Shown piece by piece: positions 26,299 through 33,675 of a stretch of 64,000 nucleotides of DNA. The notes under the pieces were generated by a model. That model did no database searches, was not told the DNA's origin, and saw only the letters and a list, made by a program, of their open reading frames with translations. The translations under genes were made by a program, and so were the position numbers. Every line of letters starts with the position of its first letter. Within the stretch, counting starts at the first letter, position 1. The stretch comes from Cyclobacterium salsum (lineage in GTDB: Bacteria > Bacteroidota > Bacteroidia > Cytophagales > Cyclobacteriaceae), in contig NZ_WNKG01000003.1 in the NCBI RefSeq assembly GCF_010119245.1, positions 409,217 through 473,216 on the forward strand, given 5' to 3'.

Positions 26299-27510
26299 AT
26301 GATCAAAAATATTACCAGTGTAAAAGGAATTAAATGCTGGGGAGCACATTCTGGCATTAAATCCATGCGTAGGGATCTAGCCATTATCTATTCGGAAGTT
26401 CCCGCTGCGGCCGCTGCTACTCTTACTCAAAATAAAGTTCAGGCAGAACCGATTAAGGTTACAAAAAGGAATCTTAAAAATAACAGAGCTCAGGTGATCG
26501 TCTGTAATGCCGGAAATGCAAACGCCTGTACCGGAGAACAAGGAAGACGAGGGGCAGAAGCCATGGCATCCACCATTGCCGAAGCCCTGGGCATTTCTCC
26601 GGATGATGTGATTGTGGCATCTACGGGGCTAATTGGTGAGCCTTTTCCAACAGAAGATGTCATTGAGGGAATTAAAACTACTGTTCCTAAACTATCCGAT
26701 GATGGCAAAGCAGGCTCCTTTTTAGCCAATGCTATTTTGACCACGGACACCTTTGCCAAAGAAGGATTTGTGGATTTTGAATGGGAAGGCAATACCATCG
26801 CCATAGGAGGCGTGGCCAAAGGATCGGGAATGATCCACCCAAATATGGCTACCATGCTTTGTTTTCTGGCTACGGATATTGACATTGAGGAAAAACTGCT
26901 ACAAAAGACGCTTAAATACTGCGTGGATCGCTCGTTTAATATGATTACCGTGGATGGGGATACCTCTACCAACGATATGGTCGCTATCCTGGCCAACGGG
27001 ATGGCAGGTAATAAAAAGGTTACAAGCGAAGATGATCCGCTTTTTCTAAAATTCAAAGACAAACTTCAGGAGCTATTGATTCACCTGGCGAAATTGATCG
27101 TCTCGGATGGAGAAGGAGCTTCCAAATTTGTAGAATACAAAGTTTCCAAAGCAATTTCAGAAAATGTTGCCATGAAATTGGTGCGGGCCATTTCAGATTC
27201 AACGCTGGTAAAAACAGCCATGTTTGGTCGTGATCCCAATTGGGGAAGAATCATCGCTGCCTGCGGGAATGCGGGCATAAACTTCAATTATAAGAAAGCT
27301 AATTTATACCTGGGAGATGCGAATAATCAAGTGTTGGTGCTGCAACGAGGTACACCCACTGAATTCGACAAGAACTATATGAAAAAATTGCTTCGGGAAT
27401 CACATATTAAAATTAATGTGGAACTCAATACTGGAAAACAAGAGGCAACCGGCTGGGGCTCTGATCTCACAACCGATTATGTGATGTTTAATTCGGTATA
27501 TACGACCTGA
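26299..27510 (+). CDS. argJ: Glutamate N-acetyltransferase / ornithine acetyltransferase
   Basis: A 403-residue Ntn-type enzyme that moves the acetyl group from N-acetylornithine to glutamate, recycling it. The proenzyme cleaves itself before the Thr in HPNMATMLCFLATD (about residue 185), giving alpha and beta chains; the motif and the preceding AKGSGMI are intact. Other landmarks are VCNAGNANACTG and GRDPNWGRIIAACGNAG. ArgJ implies the cyclic acetyl route rather than the transcarbamylation of acetyl- or succinyl-ornithine used by several Bacteroidota. Whether it is mono- or bifunctional is not readable. It ends the operon, 14 bases before an exceptionally strong terminator. Confidence 0.95.
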   Translation: MIKNITSVKGIKCWGAHSGIKSMRRDLAIIYSEVPAAAAATLTQNKVQAEPIKVTKRNLKNNRAQVIVCNAGNANACTGEQGRRGAEAMASTIAEALGISPDDVIVASTGLIGEPFPTEDVIEGIKTTVPKLSDDGKAGSFLANAILTTDTFAKEGFVDFEWEGNTIAIGGVAKGSGMIHPNMATMLCFLATDIDIEEKLLQKTLKYCVDRSFNMITVDGDTSTNDMVAILANGMAGNKKVTSEDDPLFLKFKDKLQELLIHLAKLIVSDGEGASKFVEYKVSKAISENVAMKLVRAISDSTLVKTAMFGRDPNWGRIIAACGNAGINFNYKKANLYLGDANNQVLVLQRGTPTEFDKNYMKKLLRESHIKINVELNTGKQEATGWGSDLTTDYVMFNSVYTT

Positions 27511-27524
27511 AATCGTTTTTTTTC

Positions 27525-27579
27525 AAAAAAGGCCGGGGGAGCTGGGAATAGTTATTTCCTGCCTCCCCCGGCCTTTTTT
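27525..27579. terminator. Bidirectional intrinsic terminator after argJ
   Basis: A perfect 17-bp stem (AAAAAAGGCCGGGGGAG against its complement) encloses a loop of about 21 bases and carries a T run on both strands. It lies between argJ and a convergent barrel gene, 14 and 17 bases from their stops, so it should stop transcription from both sides. Confidence 0.93.
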
Positions 27580-27596
27580 ATAAGACAGAGGTAGAC

Positions 27597-28127
27597 CTAC
27601 CTACCCGTCAGAATGTAAGCGGCCCGAATACCCAGTAATCCTAAATGAAAGGGAGAAGGACCGGCATGTTGGTAGCGCAGACTGAGTTCCAAACTTTCCA
27701 TGGCATATCCCAATTCCGCGGCAAAAGCAAATTCCAACTGGCTTTCGGAATAGGTAGTTGGAGCGTTTTTAAATCGATTGATAAATACAGCTCCTCCCAG
27801 TTGGGGTTCCAGAAAAAAAGGCTGAAAATTAAGGCGATACCCGGCCAGTACCGGGATCAGGTGCAAACTGAGATTTTCTCCGGTAGGTAGCGGAGCATCA
27901 ATGGGGAAATAGAGGTAGTTTCCAGTCAGGGAAAGCTGCCCCGAAGTACTGGCTCCCATAAGGCCTTTTATAGAGCCTCCAAAACCCGCTGGAAATTGAT
28001 TCTGATAGTAGTCATTCAAGGTGATCCCCGCATCGAATCCCAGGTTAACCTGGACATCTCCCTGCTGGGCCAGGCTTTGCCAGGAAAGGAAAATTAAAAA
28101 CAGCCCGATGAAAGTGAATTTATGCAT
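27597..28127 (-). CDS. Small outer-membrane beta-barrel protein
   Basis: A 176-residue protein with the signal peptide MHKFTFIGLFLIFLSWQSLAQ followed by alternating strands (VQVNLGFDAGITLND, GQLSLTGNYLYFPI, LIPVLAGYRLNF, FFLEPQLGGAVFI, LEFAFAAELGYAM, LELSLRYQHAG). About eight strands are countable, as in OmpA/OmpX-like or outer-membrane beta-barrel (PF13505) domains. It ends LLGIRAAYILTGR rather than with the usual aromatic residue. An AAGGAC ribosome site precedes the ATG. It shares the argJ terminator. Function unknown; such proteins often anchor or seal the outer membrane. Confidence 0.82.
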   Translation of the reverse strand: MHKFTFIGLFLIFLSWQSLAQQGDVQVNLGFDAGITLNDYYQNQFPAGFGGSIKGLMGASTSGQLSLTGNYLYFPIDAPLPTGENLSLHLIPVLAGYRLNFQPFFLEPQLGGAVFINRFKNAPTTYSESQLEFAFAAELGYAMESLELSLRYQHAGPSPFHLGLLGIRAAYILTGR

Positions 28128-28187
28128 GTCCTTAGTATTAGTAGAAATTTAAGTGAATCAAATTCGAAGATAAGAAATAAAAGGAAA

Positions 28188-28315
28188 TTAGTCGTTCTGC
28201 TCCAGCAGGTATTGAATGTAGATAATGGCTGAATTCATCGGTAACTCGTTTTCCTGAAATGATGGTATTTTAGAAAAAGTGTTTAAATTAAAGGGTTTTT
28301 TACTTGATTTCCATG
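28188..28315 (-). other. Coding-like tail, possible gene remnant
   Basis: On the minus strand an unbroken frame of about 40 codons ends KIPSFQENELPMNSAIIYI followed by QYLLEQND and a TAA. The composition resembles a real protein C-terminus, but there is no start and the frame runs into the divergent cytochrome gene. It could be the end of a deleted gene or chance. I do not recognise the family. Confidence 0.22.
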
Positions 28316-30058
28316 TATAAAACCCGAAATACCCTTATAGTGCTCATTGGTTGTGTCGGCCTGATTTCTTCCTGTACCCAGGGGCGGAAAAATGCCGACG
28401 CGCTTTGGGATCTCCCTGACAGTGTGTCGAGGCTTTCCAGCCCGCTCCCGGAAGGGGAAACCCATATAAAAGCAGGGCAGGAACTTTTTAACTTGTATTG
28501 TGCCGCTTGTCATGGTGAATACGGCAGGGGAGATGGAGCCGCCGGTCAGGCCATGGGAGCTCAGCCAGCAGACTTGCATTCCGAAAGGATACAATCGCAA
28601 TCGGATGGGGTTTTGTTTTATAAGATCACGGAGGGAAAGGAGGTGATGCCTTCCTTCAGAGAGGTACTGACCGAAAAGCAACGCTGGCAACTGGTTCGTT
28701 ATTTACGAAATTTAAAGAATTCCCTAACCTTAGAGGATTCCACCCGGATTCCCCAACCACTGGTTCCGGAACTTTCCATCACCCGATGGGCAAAAGTAGC
28801 TCCACGAGCGGTCCGTATCTGGGAGAGTGAGAACGGCAAATACCTCTGGTATGCCACTTTGCGAGGGGAAGTTTATCGATTATCCAGGGAGTTTCCGCAG
28901 GTATTTGAAAAAATGTTGGATGAGAGGGATCATGGAATTCCCCGATTGCAGGGAGCCACCATGTGGGAAGGCCAGCTTTATTTAAGTGGGAATACTCCTC
29001 TAAACGATGGGAAAGGAACGGCAGGTCGGATGGTGCGAGTTTTTTGGGATGGAGAAGGAGAAAAGACAGTAGAAGTTGTTTTTACGACGGAATCCTATGG
29101 GACGACCAATACGCCCTTTGACCACGGGTGGTCCGCTTTGCAGGTCAGCCAGGACGGTCAGTCCATTTACGTAGTCAGCGGAAGCCGCACCGACCATGGA
29201 GAGGTTCAGGATAATCTGGGAGCCTATCCTCATTCGCGGGACGAAGCACTCACGGCGAAAATGTTTGAGATACCGATCGATACCACCAGACTTTTTCTGC
29301 CAAATGATAGGGAAAAACTGGCGGAAATAGGGGTTATTTTTGCCGAAGGCATTCGCAACGCCTATGATTTGGGGCTGGATAGTCAGGGAAGGTTATTTGC
29401 GGTAGTCAATTCCGGAGATTATGACCAGAATGAGGATCTATTTTGGGTTCGAAAAGGGGAGCATTACGGGTATCCATGGGTGATGGGCGGCATGCTTACC
29501 CCGCAGCAGTTTGAAGATTGGAACCCGGACCCGATGACGGACCCTTTTCTAAATCCCGGAGCTGCCGCATGGCCCGATGATTTTTACAACGATCCGGGAT
29601 TTCCGAAAGCACCGGAGGGAGTCACATTTAGTCCGGGAATTATTAATTATGGTCCAGATGCAGATAAATTTCGGGATCCGGATACCGGATTGATCCGGGA
29701 TGCATCGGAGCTTGGAATGGGGATGAGTACCTTTACGCCTCATTCGTCTCCATTGGGTTTGGTGTTTGATCGAAAGGATCAGTTACCTGGCCGGTTCAAA
29801 GGCAAGGCATTGGTCCTGAGGTACACCAGCGGGCAGCGATCGGTACTCTTGCAGCCATTCACCCGGAAAGGAGAGGATTTGTTGCTGCTTGACTTCCGGT
29901 TGGATGCTGCTGAAAATAACTTTAAGTTACATACCTACCGGGTGGCAGCTGGTTTTTACCAACCGGTAGATGCCGTTTTGGTGGGTGAGTCCCTGTTTGT
30001 TATTGAATACGGTGGCAGCGAAAAGGGAGGGAATATTTGGAAAGTTACCTTTAAATAA
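28313..30058 (+). CDS. Lipoprotein with cytochrome c and sugar-dehydrogenase-like propeller
   Basis: From the ATG the protein starts MYKTRNTLIVLIGCVGL and ends its signal at ISSC (Cys21), so it is a lipoprotein. A c-type cytochrome follows, with heme motif CAACH (Cys63, Cys66, His67) and a Met ligand probably in KEVMPSF near residue 110. Residues about 160-581 form a beta-propeller with FAEGIRNAYDLGLDSQGRLF and YGYPWVMGG, as in PQQ-type glucose/sorbosone dehydrogenases. The order cytochrome-then-propeller is reversed from many quinoprotein dehydrogenases. It would oxidise a sugar or alcohol in the periplasm and pass electrons to its own heme. PQQ binding residues are not certain, so it may be non-enzymatic. 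A TTG nine bases upstream is a less likely start. Confidence 0.85.
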   Translation: MYKTRNTLIVLIGCVGLISSCTQGRKNADALWDLPDSVSRLSSPLPEGETHIKAGQELFNLYCAACHGEYGRGDGAAGQAMGAQPADLHSERIQSQSDGVLFYKITEGKEVMPSFREVLTEKQRWQLVRYLRNLKNSLTLEDSTRIPQPLVPELSITRWAKVAPRAVRIWESENGKYLWYATLRGEVYRLSREFPQVFEKMLDERDHGIPRLQGATMWEGQLYLSGNTPLNDGKGTAGRMVRVFWDGEGEKTVEVVFTTESYGTTNTPFDHGWSALQVSQDGQSIYVVSGSRTDHGEVQDNLGAYPHSRDEALTAKMFEIPIDTTRLFLPNDREKLAEIGVIFAEGIRNAYDLGLDSQGRLFAVVNSGDYDQNEDLFWVRKGEHYGYPWVMGGMLTPQQFEDWNPDPMTDPFLNPGAAAWPDDFYNDPGFPKAPEGVTFSPGIINYGPDADKFRDPDTGLIRDASELGMGMSTFTPHSSPLGLVFDRKDQLPGRFKGKALVLRYTSGQRSVLLQPFTRKGEDLLLLDFRLDAAENNFKLHTYRVAAGFYQPVDAVLVGESLFVIEYGGSEKGGNIWKVTFK

Positions 30059-30509
30059 ATTAGCTAGGTTGCGAAGATTTTGTTTGGTGTGGTTAGAAGT
30101 AATTCTAATCGCGATTTCTGGCTAAAGGAAAACCAGGAATGGGAAAACAAGGTAAGATCGTACCCCGCTACCGTTTGCTTCACAGATGCGCAGCTATGGG
30201 AAAGTTAACCATGCGCATGCTCGCTGGGGAGGATGCCCCATGCCCCTGGCAGCAAAAACCAAAAGCTGGAAAAAGGACGGAAACGGGTATAGCGAAGAAA
30301 ATCTGATAATTAAAGAAGAACTTCTCAAATAATGAAATAGTATATGGTTAATCGATATTGATTTTCTCAAATCAAAATATAATATGGTTAAAATATGCTT
30401 TTGTTTCGGTTGTGTATTTTTGATATTAATAAATTTTGGTCTAAAAATTTAAAATAAAGTAAATTTTTCTTAAAATCAGCGATTTCTTTTCTAAAATAAT
30501 TTTTTTGTT

Positions 30510-30517
30510 TACCTTTG
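30510..30517 (+). promoter_or_regulatory. -7 promoter element (TACCTTTG) of the candidate RNA
   Basis: Exact match to TAnnTTTG. Transcription would begin near 30523. The same octamer occurs before yceI at 30823. No reading frame after it is credible as a protein, so it is most likely the promoter of an RNA gene. The -33 region is AT-rich without a clear TTTG at the expected distance. Confidence 0.45.
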
Positions 30518-30522
30518 TAATG

Positions 30523-30674
30523 TTAAATCATTGGAACAGGTATTGCCTCGAAAGGGGAGCAGGAGATGGTAACAAGCATCGGAGGTTCAAATCCTTCCCT
30601 TACTACTTGGTTATTTTGGGTTTATTGTTAATTGACTTAAGCTATGAAATTTTATTTCATAGCTTATTTTTTTG
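30523..30674 (+). ncRNA. Candidate ~150-nt small RNA with a tRNA-like T arm
   Basis: The interval runs from a perfect -7 box to a strong intrinsic terminator and has no believable protein. Inside it, GGAGG-TTCAAAT-CCTTC at 30581-30597 has the exact stem-loop form and loop consensus of a tRNA T arm, followed by CCTTACTA, which resembles an acceptor strand. A second hairpin, TGCCTC with GGGGAGCA, precedes it. I could not complete a tRNA cloverleaf: no matching 5' acceptor or anticodon arm is present. It may be a tRNA-mimic RNA, a tRNA relic or attachment-site remnant, or a regulatory RNA. Expression is not proven. Confidence 0.45.
30638..30674 (+). terminator. Strong intrinsic terminator of the candidate RNA
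   Basis: TAAGCTATGAAAT pairs perfectly with ATTTCATAGCTTA over 13 bp with a three-base loop, followed by a run of seven or eight Ts. It has no protein gene directly upstream, which is the main evidence that a non-coding transcript ends here. Confidence 0.85.
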
Positions 30675-30822
30675 TCTCCAAAGCAAGTTAGATGGAGCTT
30701 TGTTTCTTCGAACAAGCTATTTTTAGTTCTTTTGAATCCCTCAAAAAAGGTTGCGCCCCATTGTGCGTAATAGATCATGGTATTGGATGATTTTCGTCAT
30801 GTTTTTCTAAGATTGTCTCAGC

Positions 30823-30830
30823 TACCTTTG
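30823..30830 (+). promoter_or_regulatory. -7 promoter element (TACCTTTG) before the yceI operon
   Basis: Exact TAnnTTTG match 73 bases before the first YceI gene. The predicted leader of about 65 bases contains a small GGGG-CCCC hairpin at 30864-30876. The three following genes are spaced 19-21 bases apart and probably share this promoter. Confidence 0.5.
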
Positions 30831-30902
30831 AAGTGTCAAAGAAATAAGACAGCACCATTTTAAGGGGGAAAACCCCATCGAGTTGACCTAAACCAAATTA
30901 TT

Positions 30903-31481
30903 ATGTACCAGCAATCAAAATGGATCGTACTGGCATTTATCTTTATTTTCAGTGTTTTTGCTCTCCCGGTTTTTTCTCAGAAGACATATGAGGTTGGATC
31001 CGATCCTTTAATGAAGGTGTCGGGTACTTCCACCTTGCACGATTGGGATATGGTTTCCAATGAAGCCAGTGGCACGGCCACACTCAGACTTTCAGCAGGA
31101 AGGGTTACGACCATTCAGGCAGCAGAAATGACCCTGCCCGTAAAGACACTAAAAAGTGGTAAAGGACAGATGGACAATAATGCGTATAAAGCATTGAACG
31201 CCGATGATCATCCTGAAATCACCTTTACCCTGATAGAAGCCCACCAAGATGGAGGAAACGATTGGAAAGCCACCGGGCGACTCGAAATAGCCGGGAAGGC
31301 GGAAACGGTTCCCTTCCTACTTGAAATCACTTCCTCGGGGACAAACCTGATGCTGAGCGGATCTGCAGCTATAAAATTAACCGATTTTGATGTGGATCCT
31401 CCCACAGCGGTTTTTGGCACGATCAAAACAGGCAATGAAATGACCATTGCCATAGAAATGAAACTCATTCCAATTAAATAA
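30903..31481 (+). CDS. YceI family periplasmic protein
   Basis: The 192-residue protein has a signal peptide (QSKWIVLAFIFIFSVFALPVFSQ) and a YceI lipocalin-like barrel. Typical marks are VSGTSTLHDWDM, LPVKTLKSGKGQMDNNAYKAL, HPEITFTL, TGRLEIAGKAETVPFLLEI and the C-terminal FGTIKTGNEMTIAIEMKL. YceI proteins bind polyprenyl-type or other amphipathic ligands in the periplasm; a few are in isoprenoid quinone or stress contexts. It is the first gene of a triad: an outer-membrane barrel follows 19 bases later and a divergent second YceI 21 bases after that. Confidence 0.92.
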   Translation: MYQQSKWIVLAFIFIFSVFALPVFSQKTYEVGSDPLMKVSGTSTLHDWDMVSNEASGTATLRLSAGRVTTIQAAEMTLPVKTLKSGKGQMDNNAYKALNADDHPEITFTLIEAHQDGGNDWKATGRLEIAGKAETVPFLLEITSSGTNLMLSGSAAIKLTDFDVDPPTAVFGTIKTGNEMTIAIEMKLIPIK

Positions 31482-31500
31482 CAATTAAACTTTTACTATC

Positions 31501-32787
31501 ATGAACAAGAATATTTTATTCCTGGCATGCGCTATTTTATGGTCCTTCAGTGGTCAGGCGCAACAACGAGACATGCAATTCTGGAGGGCCTATGACCAAC
31601 GAGGTATCAATGTATTTGAGACGGGTAAGGCCGATACCGTCGCCTATGATGGGGTTCGGGTTCGAATAGGAGGGGCCTTTGCCCAGCAATTCCAATCATT
31701 GAGTCACGAAAATTCCGCCTCTCCGGTCATGAATGATAATGGGGTCAATACCAATCAATTAATGGATATTGGTTCTGGATTTAACCTGGCTACTGCCAAC
31801 CTTAATATTGATGTGGCGCTGGGCGATGGGATCAGACTGAATTTGATCACCTACCTTTCTTCTCGGCACCACCCTGAAACCTGGGTAAAGGGAGGGTATT
31901 TGCAGTTTGACAAGCTTCCCTTCCTGAATAGTCCAACGTTCGATCAGATCATGGAAAAGGTAACGATCAAGGTGGGACACATGGAAATTAACTATGGGGA
32001 CTCCCATTTCCGACGGTCTGATAATGGCAATGCATTCTATAATCCCTTTGTAGGAAACTATATCATGGATGCATTTGCAACGGAGATAGGTGCGGAGGTC
32101 ATTTATCAAAATAATGGATTTCTTGCGGTAGGATCTATGACCGGTGGTGAGATCCAGGGTGGAGTGACCAACCCAACGCGCAGAAAGCCATCATTTATTG
32201 GTAAATTGGGCTACGATAAAACACTTGATAGCGAAGTGCGGCTTAGACTTACCGGTTCGGTGTACACCACCGCAGGCTCTGTCAATAATACCCTTTGGTC
32301 CGGGGACCGAACCGGATCCAGGTATTATTTGGTGATGGAAAATACCATGGCATCTACTTCAGGTAATTTTACTTCAGGACGTTTTAACCCAGGTATGCGG
32401 GATAATGTTACCGCCATGGTATTGAATCCATTTGTATCTTTCCAGGGACTGGAGCTTTTTGGTACCTTGGAGCAATCCAAAGGAAAGGCTGCCAATGAAA
32501 CCGAAGACCGAACCTGGAATCAGGTGGGGCTGGATGCGGTTTACCGCTTTGGGGCCATGGAAAACTTTTACCTGGCAGGTAGGTACAATCAGGTGGGAGG
32601 AGAAATGCCCAATGGCCTGGAGCCTTCTATCTCCCGTGTACAAGTCGGAGGGGGTTGGTATATAACCAAAAATATCCTGGCCAAGCTTGAGTACGTAAGC
32701 CAGCAATACAGTGATTTTGCAGCGACGGATATCCGAAATGGTGGTTCATTTAACGGAATCATGATTGAAGGCGTGATTGGTTTTTAA
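31501..32787 (+). CDS. Outer-membrane barrel protein between two YceI genes
   Basis: A 428-residue protein with signal peptide NKNILFLACAILWSFSGQAQ and about 16 amphipathic strands. Examples are RVRIGGAFAQQFQ, IRLNLITYLSSRH, VTIKVGHMEINYGDSHFRRSDNG, KLGYDKTLDSEVRLRLTG, FYLAGRYNQVGG and the last strand FNGIMIEGVIGF, ending with Phe as barrel proteins do. The stretch GHMEINYGDSHFRRSDNG is a conserved-looking turn, seen in porin-like proteins of Bacteroidota. Substrate is unknown. Its place in a tight triad with two YceI proteins suggests that it passes a lipophilic or low-polarity ligand to them, an inference. Confidence 0.8.
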   Translation: MNKNILFLACAILWSFSGQAQQRDMQFWRAYDQRGINVFETGKADTVAYDGVRVRIGGAFAQQFQSLSHENSASPVMNDNGVNTNQLMDIGSGFNLATANLNIDVALGDGIRLNLITYLSSRHHPETWVKGGYLQFDKLPFLNSPTFDQIMEKVTIKVGHMEINYGDSHFRRSDNGNAFYNPFVGNYIMDAFATEIGAEVIYQNNGFLAVGSMTGGEIQGGVTNPTRRKPSFIGKLGYDKTLDSEVRLRLTGSVYTTAGSVNNTLWSGDRTGSRYYLVMENTMASTSGNFTSGRFNPGMRDNVTAMVLNPFVSFQGLELFGTLEQSKGKAANETEDRTWNQVGLDAVYRFGAMENFYLAGRYNQVGGEMPNGLEPSISRVQVGGGWYITKNILAKLEYVSQQYSDFAATDIRNGGSFNGIMIEGVIGF

Positions 32788-32808
32788 CGAATAATTAATA
32801 AGAATACC

Positions 32809-33345
32809 ATGCGTATCGCTCTTTTACTCGGCTGTTGTTATTTCCTGATGGGTGCCATTGAAAAAAATGCGCTGGTCATCCATCATAAAGAAATCATCGT
32901 AAAAGGAAAAACCTCTGTAGGAAGTTTTGAATGCAGTTACGATAGCCAGGTTAAAAGCGATACGCTTATTTTTGATAGCGAATACCCGAAAGCGCATTCA
33001 CTGGATTTTGAGATACTTGTGAATGATTTTGGATGCGGTAATTTTTTATTAAACAATGATTTTAGAAAAACGCTGAAAGCAGATGATTACCCACTTTGCC
33101 TGGTTTCGGTCAATCAATTAACCAGGGACTCGCAGCAGATTTTAGGGGATATCTACTTACAAATGGCAGGTACCGAAATGCTGCTCGAAAAGGTAGTTTT
33201 TCAGTTGTTGGAAGGCAAGTTACAGGGCACCCTTCACCTGTCTACCGAACAACTAGGCTTGGATGCCAGTAGCCGCCTGGGTGGGCTGGTTACCGTGGAA
33301 GAATCCATCGACCTGGAAATCAACCTGTATTTGGAGCCTTCCTGA
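32809..33345 (+). CDS. Divergent YceI-like protein
   Basis: 178 residues with a short signal (MRIALLLGCCYFLMGA). The pattern of YceI is kept but sequence is far from the first copy: IIVKGKTSVGSFECSYDSQV, a middle NNDFRKTLKADDYPLCLVSV in place of KALNADDHPEITFTL, and VTVEESIDLEINLYL at the end. The family's conserved histidine region (LHDW) is replaced by VGSFE, so ligand binding may differ. Cysteines at FGCGNF and PLCLVS could form a disulfide. It closes the triad and ends six bases from a convergent DUF2911 remnant. Confidence 0.78.
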   Translation: MRIALLLGCCYFLMGAIEKNALVIHHKEIIVKGKTSVGSFECSYDSQVKSDTLIFDSEYPKAHSLDFEILVNDFGCGNFLLNNDFRKTLKADDYPLCLVSVNQLTRDSQQILGDIYLQMAGTEMLLEKVVFQLLEGKLQGTLHLSTEQLGLDASSRLGGLVTVEESIDLEINLYLEPS

Positions 33346-33350
33346 TACGT

Positions 33351-33675
33351 CTATTGTGCCTTAATAGGTAGTTCCAGCGGCACTTTATCCTAACTCATAC
33401 TTAAAATGCCTTCAGCCTCTCCTATATTTTTGATATAATAGGTAAGTCGCTGAACGGTATCTTCCAGGGTGATAGGAGTAGTTTCAAGGCGAAGCAGATC
33501 TTCTGCCGGATCGTATTCTTCTGCCAGGTGCTGATCGTAATTTTCGTTTAGAATCAAGGTCCATTTTTCTCTTCCCGGTATGGTGAAAAAACCGTACCAG
33601 CCGGGTTTAACCGATTGATCGTTAATATGAACTTCATCTGAAAAAGGGACGGCTGTTCCCGACCGAAATGAATTA
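33351..33675 (-). pseudogene. DUF2911 gene remnant with truncated start and in-frame stop
   Basis: The minus strand encodes the C-terminal part of a DUF2911 protein: SGTAVPFSDEVHINDQSVKP, then GWYGFFTIPGREKWTLILNE and VQRLTYYIKNIGEAEGILSMS. At 33390-33392 a TAG replaces the Trp expected in the family, after which the same frame continues DKVPLELPIKAQ to a second TAG. The N-terminal half of the domain, including the usual WRTGAN region, is missing because the bases upstream encode the end of the AsmA-like gene. I read it as a deletion remnant that also took a nonsense mutation. A single sequencing error could explain the TAG but not the missing N-terminus. Confidence 0.7.

Larger units (their letters stand above)
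30059..30902. other. 844-bp gap with a candidate RNA gene and a possible decayed gene
   Basis: No convincing protein gene is present. At 30139-30306 a 55-codon frame starts after an AAGGA-like site, and an overlapping frame from about 30146 to 30332 ends GYSEENLIIKEELLK. Both sit in locally GC-richer DNA, as if from a degraded gene. TTAGAA and TTCTAA form a 16-base palindrome at 30093-30108. The stretch 30340-30505 is very AT-rich. A promoter-RNA-terminator unit occupies about 30510-30674 and the yceI promoter lies at 30823. Confidence 0.4.

Noticed and set aside
30523..30610. A tRNA gene, because of the perfect T arm and an acceptor-like strand
   Set aside because: No 5' acceptor strand pairs with CCTTACT, and no anticodon arm with seven-base loop fits between the D-like and T arms, so I call it a tRNA-like RNA instead.
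30505..30726. A 73-codon protein frame across the RNA locus
   Set aside because: It runs through a promoter box and a terminator hairpin, starts on a non-ATG codon and has no recognisable features.
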